From the NCBI RefSeq assembly GCF_003261175.1, contig NZ_QLNP01000013.1, positions 44,487-108,486 on the forward strand: DNA of 64,000 bases, read 5' to 3'. The notes below the pieces were generated by a model. It ran no database searches, was not told where the DNA came from, and saw only the letters and a list, made by a program, of their open reading frames with translations. The stretch's first letter is position 1. Each line of letters begins with the position of its first letter. The position numbers and the translations under genes were made by a program. The stretch is from Arthrobacter globiformis (GTDB lineage Bacteria; Actinomycetota; Actinomycetes; Actinomycetales; Micrococcaceae). This document shows, piece after piece, positions 16,725-25,179 of the stretch.

Positions 16725-17740
16725 TGTCCCCTCTGTCCACGCTTACGCCCCTGACCGTCAAAAAGTCCTCACCGGCGCGCAACCGCCTCCGCGGGGGTGC
16801 ACGCTATGCGCCGACGCTTGCCACCGTGGGCCTGTTCATCGCCATGTTCGCCGTGGGTGCGGGAATGTACCCAAGCTTCCTCTCCGGCCAGGTCTTCCTG
16901 AACCTGTTCATCGACAACACCTTCCTGATCGTGCTCGCCGTCGGGATGACCTTCGTGATCCTCACCGGCGGCATCGACCTTTCGGTGGGGGCCGTCGTCG
17001 CGCTGTCCATGATGGTGAGCGCCACGCTCCTGCAGCAGGGCTGGAACCCGGGGGCCGTCATCGTCCTGGTGCTGCTCATCGGCGGCGGACTGGGGCTCCT
17101 GATGGGGCTGGTCATCCAGTACTTCGATATCCAGCCCTTCATCGTGACCCTGGCCGGCATGTTCCTGGCCCGCGGCCTCTGCTACGTCATCAGCCTGGAT
17201 TCCATTCCGGTCACCGAAGGGTTCTTCACCGGCATGGCGCAGGCGCAGATCCCGCTGCCCGGGGACCTTTTCGTCTCCCCGGGCGTATTGCTGGCCCTCG
17301 GAATCGTGACCGTGGCCTTCTTTGTCCTGCACCACACGCGCTTCGGCCGCACGGTCTACGCGATCGGCGGCAACGAACACTCCGCGATGCTGATGGGCCT
17401 GCCGGTTAAGGCCACCAAGATCCTGGTCTATGCCCTGAGCGGCCTGTGCTCGGCGATTGCCGGCATCCTGTTCTCCTTCTATAGCCTCTCCGGCTACAGC
17501 CTCGCGGCCCAGGGCATGGAGCTCGACGCCATCGCGGCCGTGGTCATCGGCGGCACCCTGCTCACCGGCGGCACCGGCTACGTCCTGGGATCCGTCGTCG
17601 GCGTCCTGGTCCTGGGGATCGTCCAGACCTTCATCGCCTACGACGGCACCCTCAGCTCCTGGTGGACGAAGATCGTCATCGGCGGCCTGCTCCTCGTCTT
17701 CATCCTGCTCCAGCGGCTCTTCGCCCGGAAAGCCGGCTGA
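16724..17740 (+). CDS. yjfF: Sugar ABC transporter permease (YjfF-like)
   Basis: 338-aa CUT2 permease. ATG 16724 overlaps the ytfT stop by one base (TGATG). It has LTGGIDLSVGAVVALSMMVSA and MELDAIAAVVIGGTLLTGGTGYVLGSVVGVLVLG, the two conserved CUT2 blocks. The presence of two different permeases, rather than a homodimer, is the arrangement of the E. coli ytfQRT-yjfF galactofuranose importer and supports that family assignment. Confidence 0.9.
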   Translation: MSPLSTLTPLTVKKSSPARNRLRGGARYAPTLATVGLFIAMFAVGAGMYPSFLSGQVFLNLFIDNTFLIVLAVGMTFVILTGGIDLSVGAVVALSMMVSATLLQQGWNPGAVIVLVLLIGGGLGLLMGLVIQYFDIQPFIVTLAGMFLARGLCYVISLDSIPVTEGFFTGMAQAQIPLPGDLFVSPGVLLALGIVTVAFFVLHHTRFGRTVYAIGGNEHSAMLMGLPVKATKILVYALSGLCSAIAGILFSFYSLSGYSLAAQGMELDAIAAVVIGGTLLTGGTGYVLGSVVGVLVLGIVQTFIAYDGTLSSWWTKIVIGGLLLVFILLQRLFARKAG

Positions 17741-17762
17741 CTGCCTGACCCTTCCCGCCCCA

Positions 17763-17798
17763 CCCGCACGTCGATCCCGCACGTCCCTCCCGCACGTC
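17763..17798. repeat. Three tandem 13-bp repeats
   Basis: The 10-mer CCCGCACGTC occurs at 17763, 17776 and 17789, an exact 13-bp period with variable 3-nt linkers (GAT, CCT). It fills the gap between the importer operon and the Tat-exported GH43 gene, ending 15 bp before its ATG. Confidence 0.7.
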
Positions 17799-17812
17799 GA
17801 AAGGTCTTAAGC

Positions 17813-19270
17813 ATGAATGATTCCGTCAACCGCCAGTTCTCCCGCAGGCTCTTGCTCGGCTCCGGAACCGCGGCAGCAGCCGCCTTCGCTGTCGCGGGTG
17901 CCGGAGGCGGGGCCCTGGTGGCTGCGTCCCCTGCCGCCGCAGCTCCTGCCGGCTCGGCTCCGCTGATCAACCCGCTGGTGCCGCAGCGGGCGGACCCGTG
18001 GCTCATGAAGCACACGGACGGCAAGTACTACTTCACCGGCTCCGTGCCCGAGTACAACCGGATCGTCGTGCGCTCCTCCCCCACCATCGCCGGCCTTGGC
18101 AGTGCTTCCGAAGCGGTGGTGTGGACGCGGCCCGCGGCCGGAACGATGGGCGGCCACATCTGGGCCCCCGAGCTGCACCACTTCGACGGTAAGTGGCACA
18201 TCTACTTCGCCGCCGGCGACAGCAACGACGTGTTCCGGGTGCGGATTTACGTGATTTCCACAGACGCGGCGGACCCGACCAACGCCGTCTGGGGAGCACC
18301 GGTCCGCGTCTACACGCACGCCGACACGTTCTCGCTGGATGCCACCACCTTCGAGCACGCCGGCACGCGCTATCTGCTCTGGGCGCAGAGCGACACCGGC
18401 GTGAACTCCAGCCTGTACATCGCCGCCATGTCGTCGCCGTCGACGCTCGCCAGCACCCCGGTCCGCATTGCCGTGCCGACGCTGGACTGGGAGACCCGCG
18501 GCTACAAGGTCAACGAAGGCGCCGCGGTGATCAAGCGGAACGGCCGCATCTTCGTCACCTTCTCCGCCAGCGCCACGGACGCCAACTACTGCATGGGCCT
18601 GCTGACGGCCGACGCCGGCGCCGACCTGCTCAACGCAGCATCCTGGACGAAGACACCCACTCCGGTGTTCACCACCAATGAGGGCTCGAAGCAGTACGGC
18701 CCGGGCCACAACTCCTTCACCGTCGATGAGGCCGGCAACGACGTGCTCGTGTACCACGCGCGCTCCTACCGGAACATCGTGGGCGACCCGCTCTACGACC
18801 CCAATCGGCACGCCCGGGTCCAGCGGCTGTACTGGAACGCGGACGGTACGCCGAACTTCGGCGTACCGGTGGGCGACGGCGAACTGCCGGTCCGCTTGGA
18901 ACCCGCCTCTGGTTCGGGTACTTTCCTGGCGCACGACGGCGTCGCCGTCACCGCCGCTTCCTCCCCCGCGCTGGGAGCGTCCCAGTTCCGGCTCGCGCCG
19001 GGGTACGCCAAGAAGAACTCGGTGGTCATCGAACCAATCCTGACCAAGGGCCGTTATCTCCGCGTGCAGGGGTCAGTGGTTTCGATCGCTACTACGGAGG
19101 GGTCGTCGTCGGCCTTCCTGCAGCGGGGCGGCCTCTCCGATGCTGCCGGCGCCTCGTTCGAGTCGGTCGACGTGCCGGGTTCCTATCTGGTGCTTCGGAA
19201 CGGGGCCCTCGTTTTGGCGAAGGTGGGGAAGAATGAGCGGGCTGCGGCCACGTTCTTCCTGCGCTCCTAA
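17813..19270 (+). CDS. Tat-exported GH43 arabinofuranosidase/arabinanase with C-terminal AbfB-like domain
   Basis: 485-aa secreted glycosidase. A Tat signal (SRRLLLG, ~residues 9-15, cleavage near residue 44 after AAA) leads into a GH43 propeller. The three GH43 acidic residues are visible in context: RADPW (base), FSLDATTFEH (pKa modulator) and KVNEGAAVI (acid), plus WAPELHHFDGKWHIYFA. From ~360 a beta-trefoil-like tail (TFLAHDGVAV, RYLRVQGSVVSI, SYLVLRNGALVL) resembles the arabinofuranose-binding AbfB/CBM42 fold. It follows the importer by 72 bp on the same strand, so may be co-transcribed. Likely releases arabinose from arabinan outside the cell. Confidence 0.87.
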   Translation: MNDSVNRQFSRRLLLGSGTAAAAAFAVAGAGGGALVAASPAAAAPAGSAPLINPLVPQRADPWLMKHTDGKYYFTGSVPEYNRIVVRSSPTIAGLGSASEAVVWTRPAAGTMGGHIWAPELHHFDGKWHIYFAAGDSNDVFRVRIYVISTDAADPTNAVWGAPVRVYTHADTFSLDATTFEHAGTRYLLWAQSDTGVNSSLYIAAMSSPSTLASTPVRIAVPTLDWETRGYKVNEGAAVIKRNGRIFVTFSASATDANYCMGLLTADAGADLLNAASWTKTPTPVFTTNEGSKQYGPGHNSFTVDEAGNDVLVYHARSYRNIVGDPLYDPNRHARVQRLYWNADGTPNFGVPVGDGELPVRLEPASGSGTFLAHDGVAVTAASSPALGASQFRLAPGYAKKNSVVIEPILTKGRYLRVQGSVVSIATTEGSSSAFLQRGGLSDAAGASFESVDVPGSYLVLRNGALVLAKVGKNERAAATFFLRS

Positions 19271-19372
19271 GGCTGCGCTCCTAGAGACTCCGGCACGCTC
19301 CGGCTTCGGGGCGCGTTGGTGAGTGTAACTCGCTGGTGATGTGGTGATTGCCTGGTGCAGGTTGCGATGAAG

Positions 19373-19403
19373 GCAGGGCCGGCGGTTGATCCGCCGGCCC
19401 TGC
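19373..19403 (+). terminator. Rho-independent terminator after GH43 gene
   Basis: A 13-bp perfect stem (GCAGGGCCGGCGG / CCGCCGGCCCTGC), TTGAT loop, followed by ACTTTTGTGT. It closes the left arabinan block. Confidence 0.82.
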
Positions 19404-19485
19404 ACTTTTGTGTCTGCATGCAGGAACCGCCCGGTCCGGACGCATATTCTGGGGACCAGCAGTACCCCGATCCTGAAGGAAGCTC

Positions 19486-20532
19486 ATGCCCGACACCTCA
19501 CGCCCCGTACGCAAGCTTGGATTCCTGACCATCGGCCTGTTCGATCCGGCGGATCCCGCCGCGGGCCACCAATCCACTTTGCAGATCATCGAACTCGGTG
19601 AGCAGCTTGGATTCGACAGCGCCTGGTTGCGCCACCGCCACCTGCAGTTCGGAATCTCCTCCCCCATTGCGATGATGGCGGCCGCCAGCCAGCGCACCTC
19701 CCGGATCGAGCTTGGAACCGCTGTAACGCCGCTGGGCTGGGAAAACCCCTTGCGCCTGGCCGAGGACCTTGCCACCGTGGATTTGCTCGCCGGGGGACGA
19801 ATCAATCCGGGACTGAGCGTGGGCGAACCGATGCACTACGACACCGTGAAGCACGAGCTGTATCCGGATTCCTCCGAGCTCGAGGACTTCGGCTATGCCC
19901 GCCTGGATCGGCTTGCACGTCTGATTTCAGGGGAACCGGTGCGGGACTTTTCCGGCAAGCAAGGCGTGGTCGAGGAATTCTCCAACCGCGTCGAGCCGCA
20001 CTCCCCCGGGCTGCGGGATCGCCTTTGGTATGGGGCGGCCAGCAGGAAGTCGGCAGTCTGGGCCGGTTCAAACGGTTTCAATCTACTCTCCAGCAGTGTC
20101 GTCTTTCCTGAAGCCAATCAGGAACCCGACTTTGCCCGCATTCAGCAATTGCAGATCCGGGCCTTCCGTGACGCCGCCGCAACGTCAGCCCAAGCGAATG
20201 CACCGGCCCGGGTCTCGCAGGGCCTGGTAGTGATCCCGACCGATTCGGCGTCGCCGGGCCAGCGGGAAAAGTACCAGCGGTACGTCGATGAACGGACTCC
20301 CCGCACCCGGGCACCGCAGGGGCCAAAGGGAATGCTGTTCGCCCCGGACCTGATCGGCACCAGCGATGAAATCGCCGAGCAGCTGTACGCACATGCTGGA
20401 TTCCAGGAAGTCGACGAGGTGGCCTTCGCACTGCCCTTCAGCTTCGACCATGAGGACTACGTCCAGATCCTTACAGACATCGCCGGCAAACTGGGACCGG
20501 CCTTGGGATGGACACCGCACGGCTGTTCATAG
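19486..20532 (+). CDS. LLM class flavin-dependent oxidoreductase
   Basis: 348-aa luciferase-like TIM-barrel protein that would use reduced FMN or F420. Family features: LGFLTIGLFDPADP start, EQLGFDSAWLRHRHLQFGISSPIAMMAAASQRTSRIELGTAVTPLGWENPLRLAEDLATVDLLAGGRINPGLS, and a C-terminal GTSDEIAEQLYAHAGFQEVDEVAFALP. ATG 19486 has AAGGA upstream. It stands alone between a terminator and unrelated genes, so the substrate is unknown. It differs from the three flavoproteins at 52851-57477 and is closest in style to stand-alone CE1758-type members. Confidence 0.8.
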   Translation: MPDTSRPVRKLGFLTIGLFDPADPAAGHQSTLQIIELGEQLGFDSAWLRHRHLQFGISSPIAMMAAASQRTSRIELGTAVTPLGWENPLRLAEDLATVDLLAGGRINPGLSVGEPMHYDTVKHELYPDSSELEDFGYARLDRLARLISGEPVRDFSGKQGVVEEFSNRVEPHSPGLRDRLWYGAASRKSAVWAGSNGFNLLSSSVVFPEANQEPDFARIQQLQIRAFRDAAATSAQANAPARVSQGLVVIPTDSASPGQREKYQRYVDERTPRTRAPQGPKGMLFAPDLIGTSDEIAEQLYAHAGFQEVDEVAFALPFSFDHEDYVQILTDIAGKLGPALGWTPHGCS

Positions 20533-20584
20533 GCGTGTACAGGCTCTAGGCTTTTGGCCCACCCACCTGCTCTAGGAGGCCCTT

Positions 20585-21043
20585 GTGCGCAGCGCTCATC
20601 AAACGGACCGAGAGGTTCAGATCCGTCATCTCCAGGAAACCCTCCTCGGGCGCGTGGCCAGGGGTAGGGAGTGGGCTACCCCCGGCGTCGAAGCGGCCCT
20701 TCGTCAGGCTTTGGCTGGAATTGAGACCGGACTGGAAGCAGCTTCACCACGCTTGCAGGCGAGCCTGCGGACCCTAGCCGATGAGCTGGCCGGGAAAGTG
20801 GAAGCAGCTGCGCCGCGGCTTCATCAGCGGATACCGAGGCTGATCCCCGAGGGTGAGCTCCGGCCGCAAACGACTCCGACAGGAAAGCAGTCCAGGACGA
20901 TCTGGTGGCTTACAGCAGCGATTGTGGCCATTGCCGGAGGCGTCGTCCTGTGGCGGGCAGTGCGCCCGGTTCCCGAGCCGAAAGTCGCACCTGAGGGTGA
21001 AACGGCCGGGGACCAGCCGCCGGACGTCCAACCTGTCGTATAA
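20585..21043 (+). CDS. Small single-span membrane protein, unknown function
   Basis: 152 aa from GTG 20585 (TAGGAGG 4 bp upstream). The first ~105 residues are amphipathic helix with recurring ASPRLQASL / AAPRLHQRI segments, likely coiled or membrane-lying. One span follows (WWLTAAIVAIAGGVVLW, ~109-125), then an acidic proline-rich tail. This resembles DUF-type actinobacterial proteins with apolipoprotein-like helices near the membrane, but I do not recognise a named family. Confidence 0.7.
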   Translation: MRSAHQTDREVQIRHLQETLLGRVARGREWATPGVEAALRQALAGIETGLEAASPRLQASLRTLADELAGKVEAAAPRLHQRIPRLIPEGELRPQTTPTGKQSRTIWWLTAAIVAIAGGVVLWRAVRPVPEPKVAPEGETAGDQPPDVQPVV

Positions 21044-21159
21044 GCCAACTTAGCTTTGCCCCCGGCACATGAGAATCCCGCCGTCGAACCCATTGCCGCG
21101 GAGTCAGGAAGGGTCCAGCATGGTTGCACCCGCCATTAACATCATCCGGAGGAGCACCT

Positions 21160-21456
21160 ATGGACGCTACGGCATACGGAATTGTGCATTTCTTTGCACA
21201 GGGGACTAAGGAGCAGTACGAGGCCTCTATTGCCGCTGTCCATCCAGGGGAAGGGCGCTTGCCGGCGGGGCAGATCTTTCATGCCGCCGGTCCTTCGACG
21301 GGCGGCTGGACAATCCTGGCTGTCCACGATTCGAAGGCGAGTTGGGAACAGTTCCGGGACAATACGCTTCTTCCTCGTCTTCAGCAGGGTATTGAGGGCG
21401 GTTTTACATCCATGCCTGAGGAGACTGTCATCGACGTATACAAAATCATGCCCTAG
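21160..21456 (+). CDS. Small protein, dimeric alpha/beta-barrel-like
   Basis: 98 aa from ATG 21160 (GGAGGAGC upstream; an in-frame GTG-type extension to 21124 is unlikely). Sequence pattern (IVHFFAQGTKEQYEASIAAVHPGEGRLPAGQIFHAAGPSTGGWTILAVHDSKASWEQFRDNTLLPRL) is that of small ferredoxin-like stress-responsive or antibiotic-biosynthesis-monooxygenase relatives that form dimeric barrels. No catalytic residue can be named. Neighbour of a TetR gene downstream, possible functional link. Confidence 0.72.
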   Translation: MDATAYGIVHFFAQGTKEQYEASIAAVHPGEGRLPAGQIFHAAGPSTGGWTILAVHDSKASWEQFRDNTLLPRLQQGIEGGFTSMPEETVIDVYKIMP

Positions 21457-21533
21457 AGACAGGCGGCCGGCAGGACCGGCGGTCACCCTCCCGGCTGACC
21501 TTCCGGTCTCGCCGAAGAGTAGACTGTCCCCTC

Positions 21534-22184
21534 ATGGGAGCAGGCGAAGATCCGCACGGCATTTCGCTTCCGGGCCCGCCCTCGGGGGCCACGGGTGGTA
21601 CCGAGGATCGTATCCTCAGTACCGCCTACGATTTGTTCTCCCGGCGGGGCCTCCGGGACGTCGGCGTCAACGAATTGATCGAGTCATCAGGGGTTGCCAA
21701 GTCGACGTTCTACCGTCACTTCCCATCCAAGGACGATCTGGTCTTGGCCGTTCTGGCTCGCCGGGACCAGATCTGGTTCGCGGAGGTCGTGGCTGAAGCT
21801 CAGAGCCGCAGTGCGACCCCGGAGGAAGAGCTGCTTATCATCTTTGATGTGTTCGCCGACTGGCTCGGGGACGGCGGATACGAGTCCAACGTGTTTATCA
21901 AGATCCTTATGGAAATGGGGCCGGACCATCCCTTAGGCAGGGCTTGCGTGGGCTACATGGCAAGGATCCGGGGACACGCGCAGACCTTGGCCGAGGAAGC
22001 CGGGCTGGAGCGCTCCGTGGATTTCGCGCGGGCGTGGCACCTCCTGCTGAAGGGCACCGTCGTGACCGCCATGGAAGGCGACCCGCAGGCGGCCGAACTG
22101 GCCCAGTCGATGGCCAGGTCCCTCATCGAGCGGCACCGCCACCGTGCCGCCGTTTCGCTTCCGACGTTGCCGCCTCAATCCTAA
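21534..22184 (+). CDS. TetR family transcriptional regulator
   Basis: 216-aa TetR/AcrR repressor. The N-terminal DNA-binding domain is clear (~residues 23-68): DRILSTAYDLFSRRGLRDVGVNELIESSGVAKSTFYRHFPSKDDLVLAVL. The C-terminal ligand domain is the TetR_C-like all-helical type. It follows the small alpha/beta-barrel gene by 77 bp on the same strand; target and ligand are unknown. Confidence 0.87.
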   Translation: MGAGEDPHGISLPGPPSGATGGTEDRILSTAYDLFSRRGLRDVGVNELIESSGVAKSTFYRHFPSKDDLVLAVLARRDQIWFAEVVAEAQSRSATPEEELLIIFDVFADWLGDGGYESNVFIKILMEMGPDHPLGRACVGYMARIRGHAQTLAEEAGLERSVDFARAWHLLLKGTVVTAMEGDPQAAELAQSMARSLIERHRHRAAVSLPTLPPQS

Positions 22185-22341
22185 AGCCCGCTGCGAACGG
22201 CCGCCGCCGGAGAGCACTGCTGTGGCACCCGGCCAACCTTACTCGCGGGTAGGGCTTATGTTCGCGGGACGCAGGGACTAACCTTTCGATGGTGTCCCGG
22301 GGCAACGATCTTCGGGAGGAAGCTTGCAAAGGTCTGAATTT

Positions 22342-22638
22342 ATGGCAACGGCAGTGAGATTTTCCGTGACGGCTATGCCTAAGAGCGGTGCCCAGGGCAG
22401 CTTCCGCAACTCCGTGTTGAGCCTACGAACGGATGACCTGCAGGATTGCATCCTGTACGCGTTCCATACCAGCGACTCGTACGCCTTATTCAGCGGCGAA
22501 GCCCTTCCTGCCCCGCACACCACCAGCAACGCCGCGCTCCGGGCGTACCTGCTGGGCCGGCTCGCGGGAGACGACACCGGCTTGGACTTCGAGGTAAAAA
22601 TCGCTCCCGTTTCGGAATCCGCCCGCTCTTTTTCGTGA
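22342..22638 (+). CDS. Hypothetical protein
   Basis: 98 aa from ATG 22342, or 104 aa from TTG 22324, which lies 4 bp after GGGAGGA; the start is not settled. Sequence MATAVRFSVTAMPKSGAQGSFRNSVLSLR... has no recognisable domain, no signal and no span. Composition and codon use match the neighbours. I do not recognise it. Confidence 0.5.
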   Translation: MATAVRFSVTAMPKSGAQGSFRNSVLSLRTDDLQDCILYAFHTSDSYALFSGEALPAPHTTSNAALRAYLLGRLAGDDTGLDFEVKIAPVSESARSFS

Positions 22639-22741
22639 TCGAAACTACCGACGTTGCGTCGGGAAGATGCGGTTCGGGGGGCGGAGCGTGACGCGGTGAA
22701 AGTCAGCGAGCCGGCAGGGCACGCCGACATGCCGACGCACA

Positions 22742-22770
22742 AAAGGGTGCACCGATGCGGCGCACCCTTT
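22742..22770 (-). terminator. Terminator after csbD-like gene
   Basis: A 9-bp perfect stem AAAGGGTGC / GCACCCTTT around an 11-nt loop. On the minus strand it ends in a T-run (TTT on a T-rich flank). It lies 14 bp downstream of the CsbD stop. Confidence 0.72.
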
Positions 22771-22784
22771 CGCTTGCGTTCGGG

Positions 22785-22961
22785 TCAGTCCTTCTTGAAG
22801 GCGTCCTTGACCTTCTCGCCGGCCTGCTTCAAATCACCCTTGGCCTGATCGGCCTGGCCTTCGGTGCGCAGGCTTTCATCGCCGGATGCGGCACCTGCCG
22901 CTTCCTTGCCCTTGCCGCCGGCCTTCTCAGCAGCGTTCTCGATCTTGTCGCCTAGTCCCAT
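22785..22961 (-). CDS. CsbD family general-stress protein
   Basis: 58 aa: begins MGLGDKIENAAEKAGGKGKE and continues with the CsbD repeat pattern (DESLRTEGQADQAKGDLKQAGEKVKDAFKKD). The family is small, charged, Ala/Lys/Gly rich and induced by general stress in many bacteria; its mechanism is not known. ATG 22961 has a near-perfect ribosome site (AGAGGAGGAAAC). Closed by its own terminator. A 12-bp palindrome lies ~50 bp upstream. Confidence 0.88.
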   Translation of the reverse strand: MGLGDKIENAAEKAGGKGKEAAGAASGDESLRTEGQADQAKGDLKQAGEKVKDAFKKD

Positions 22962-23012
22962 GGTGTTTCCTCCTCTGGTTGGCGGCCGTTCGATTCGGCC
23001 ATACGAACAACA

Positions 23013-23024
23013 TAAGCATGCTTA
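23013..23024. promoter_or_regulatory. 12-bp palindrome upstream of csbD-like gene
   Basis: TAAGCATGCTTA is perfectly palindromic in an otherwise AT-poor region, 52 bp before the csbD start. Possible operator; no regulator identified. Confidence 0.35.
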
Positions 23025-23193
23025 GCATTGCATTTCAAACTTTGAGGCGTACTAGTGGCACGAAGATGGAGCCCGCCGTTGCCTGCACATTCGCTGAAGG
23101 GATCGGATTGGGAGCCGGCGCATCCCGGTCACGCGTGCGCGCCTGTGGTGGTGCTACTGGCTCGACGATGTAGATGGGCCATAAGCTGGCTGA

Positions 23194-23535
23194 ATGGCGC
23201 GAACGGCGAGAGAACGCATCGATGGTGACCCAATCTCATCCGAGGTCTATGAGGCGCTGGCTACCGAGATTTCGGCGCTCGACGGGTGTGAACTTCAGGA
23301 GAAAGCCTCTTCGTTCCACGTCGCACACGGACGTGCGTTCCTTGGCATCCATCCCCGCCGCGGCGGCCTCCTGATCAACATCGTTCTCGACAGACAACTG
23401 GAGTCAGCACGCGTGCACCGTGCGGAGCGTGTCTCCGCAAACCGGTGGCACAACGAGATCATGCTGCATGGCCGAAGAGAGATCGATACCGAACTTCGGA
23501 CATGGATTAACGAGGCGTATGCCCATACCGCCTGA
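23194..23535 (+). CDS. DUF5655 domain protein
   Basis: 113 aa. Translation contains the DUF5655-like pattern: YEALATEISALDGCELQEKASSFHVAHGRAFLGIHPRRGGLLINIVLDRQL, then RVHRAERVSANRWHNEIMLHGRREIDTELRTWINEAYAHT. In other proteins this domain is found alone or fused to nuclease-like or DUF4287 modules; its activity is not known. ATG 23194 has only a weak ribosome site. No operon partner. Confidence 0.75.
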   Translation: MARTARERIDGDPISSEVYEALATEISALDGCELQEKASSFHVAHGRAFLGIHPRRGGLLINIVLDRQLESARVHRAERVSANRWHNEIMLHGRREIDTELRTWINEAYAHTA

Positions 23536-23754
23536 GCGCCGGGCCCTGGATCTCCCTGCTCGAGCACCTGGCCAGCGACGCCGCCGGTTGAACGCCAGCG
23601 GTCCCCAGCTCCGTCGTCGGTCCCTTACTCTCGTCGCCTTTACAAACGAGTTCGGCTGCTTCCACGGGCCGGTGCGGGTCAGATAACCGGGAGTATTTCA
23701 AGCACTGAACTGCTGGCGGATTGTTTGTGTGTCAGTCCGTCCGCTCCGGCAGCT

Positions 23755-24000
23755 TCAGGACTCTAGAAGTCCGGTAGTTCCATACTGCTTCCAGGTTGGT
23801 TCCCGCCCTGGGATGTTGCGGCTGAGCAGGTCCAACAGTTCGCCCTGGTTCAGGCCTGTCACCTCGCTGACCTCGGCCAGGGTTGCTTCCCCGTTGCGCA
23901 GCAGTGCTGCGGCGCATTCCCAGAGCGTCGCGTATGTGGTGTCCAAAGCGGCTTCGGCCGTGGCAATGACAAACCCCTCACGGCCGGGGAATCGATCCAA
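23755..24000 (-). CDS. Small hypothetical protein or gene remnant
   Basis: 81 codons from TTG 24000. Residues LRNGEATLAEVSEVTGLNQGELLDLLSR look like a winged-helix or HTH fragment, preceded by TAEAALDTTYATLWECAAAL. There is no convincing ribosome site and the reading frame stays open only a few codons upstream (to a TAG), so this may be the surviving C-terminal part of a larger regulator. The 23536-23754 gap before it contains nothing I can identify. Confidence 0.4.
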   Translation of the reverse strand: MDRFPGREGFVIATAEAALDTTYATLWECAAALLRNGEATLAEVSEVTGLNQGELLDLLSRNIPGREPTWKQYGTTGLLES

Positions 24001-24030
24001 AAAATCTACCGCATCGGGACGCTAAAAGAC

Positions 24031-24081
24031 TTGCAGGCGGCAACTCGCAGTGCTATTAAATCTATGTCAGCGGATATAGAT
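24031..24081 (+). promoter_or_regulatory. Probable hsp20 promoter and inverted repeat
   Basis: TTGCAG (24031-24036), 17-bp spacer, TATTAA (24054-24059) form a good housekeeping-type promoter. It is followed by ATCTAT (24060-24065) and ATAGAT (24076-24081), an inverted repeat around the expected start site that could bind a heat-shock repressor. It does not match the HspR HAIR or HrcA CIRCE consensus. Confidence 0.5.
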
Positions 24082-24110
24082 CCGATCGAAGGCGATCAAG
24101 GAGGTATGTG

Positions 24111-24533
24111 ATGTTGATGCTCGATCCGTTCCGTCACCTGGACCGCCTCGCCGAGCAGGTTTTGGGCACGGTGGCCCACCCGGCGGCGATGCCAATGGAC
24201 GCTTGGCGGGAAGGCGATAATTACGTCATCGCGCTTGACCTGCCTGGCATGGACAGCGGCGCGATCGATCTGGGCGTGGAGAAGAACGTGCTGACCGTGC
24301 GCGCCGAACGGATGGCCCCTTACGGTGAGGACACCGAGCTCGTGGCCGCCGAGCGGCCCCGCGGCGTCTTCAGCCGCCAGATCATTCTCGGTGACGCCAT
24401 GGAGGCAGACAAGGTCACGGCAAGCTACGACGCTGGGGTGCTGACGTTGCAGATCCCGCTCGCGGCCCAGGCCGCCCCGCGCAAGATTGAAATCGAAACC
24501 AAGGGAGGTCAGCAACAAATCAATGCAGCCTAA
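24111..24533 (+). CDS. Hsp20 / alpha-crystallin family small heat-shock protein
   Basis: 140-aa ATP-independent chaperone that holds unfolding proteins. The alpha-crystallin domain spans ~30-130: PMDAWREGDNYVIALDLPGMDSGAIDLGVEKNVLTVRAER, then RGVFSRQIILGDAMEADKVTASYDAGVLTLQIPLAAQAAPRKIEIE, which holds the conserved G-V-L-T-L motif. Short N-terminal arm MLMLDPFRHLDRLAEQVLG. ATG 24111 sits 6 bp after AAGGAGG. Own promoter upstream. Confidence 0.92.
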   Translation: MLMLDPFRHLDRLAEQVLGTVAHPAAMPMDAWREGDNYVIALDLPGMDSGAIDLGVEKNVLTVRAERMAPYGEDTELVAAERPRGVFSRQIILGDAMEADKVTASYDAGVLTLQIPLAAQAAPRKIEIETKGGQQQINAA

Positions 24534-24653
24534 TAGACCGGGACGGGATGCCCGTTACACGCAAACGCTGCCTCTTCGGGCGTCAGGCATTCACAGAACG
24601 CCACCGCGCCTTGTAGCGCACATGCAGCCGCCGCGCACGGCCGTCCCTCGCGG

Positions 24654-24683
24654 CGGTCCCCGGCCATAGACGGCCGGGGACCG
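24654..24683. terminator. GC-rich hairpin downstream of hsp20
   Basis: A 12-bp perfect stem CGGTCCCCGGCC / GGCCGGGGACCG around ATAGAC, 120 bp after the hsp20 stop. No T-tract. The rest of the 24534-24830 gap shows no gene I can support. Confidence 0.55.
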
Positions 24684-24830
24684 TCCCACATCCAGCCGAG
24701 AGCCGCTAACCCGTGGCGGCTGGTTCCTTGGTGTACCGTGCGTCCGGAGCGGTGGATTTTGACCGGGAACGCGCGGATGGCCGCGTCCATGAACAGTCCT
24801 GTGCGTTGGTGTCTTATAGGGGGTGGTGCA

Positions 24831-25142
24831 GTGAACGATGAGGGCCGGCCCGTTGCCTACACAGCATTGGTAAAGGGGACGCCGGTGGTGTCCGGGTCCG
24901 GGTCAAGGTTTGGAACACTGGAGCGGGTGCTGGACGACCATGGGGATATCCTGCACGGAATCACTGTCTCGACAGCTGCCGGCCTGCGCTTTATCGCCAG
25001 GGACAACATCGACCGGATGACAACCACTCAGATCCGCTGTTCCTTCACCGACGAGCAAATCAAGGAACTGCCCCCGGCCCCGTCCGCACTGCAGCTGCGG
25101 ACCAGGCCGTGGTTCACCCGCTCGCGGGGCAAGGCACGCTAA
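24831..25142 (+). CDS. PRC-barrel-like small protein, unknown function
   Basis: 103 aa from GTG 24831 (a longer frame to 24738 looks non-coding). Sequence AYTALVKGTPVVSGSGSRFGTLERVLDDHGDILHGITVSTAAGLRFIARDNIDRMTTTQIRCSFTDEQIKELPPAP has the beta-rich layout of PRC-barrel or DUF2171-like proteins: property, interval with L-D-D-H, then arginine. No signal or span. Lies between hsp20 and a broken htrA gene, a stress neighbourhood. Confidence 0.68.
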   Translation: MNDEGRPVAYTALVKGTPVVSGSGSRFGTLERVLDDHGDILHGITVSTAAGLRFIARDNIDRMTTTQIRCSFTDEQIKELPPAPSALQLRTRPWFTRSRGKAR

Positions 25143-25179
25143 CCCTTGCAGTCATCCTGCAGGGGCTACGGAACAGGGG

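Noticed and set aside
24738-24830. N-terminal extension of the PRC-barrel-like protein
   Set aside because: The extension has no conserved look and a better GTG start at 24831 follows a G-rich ribosome site.
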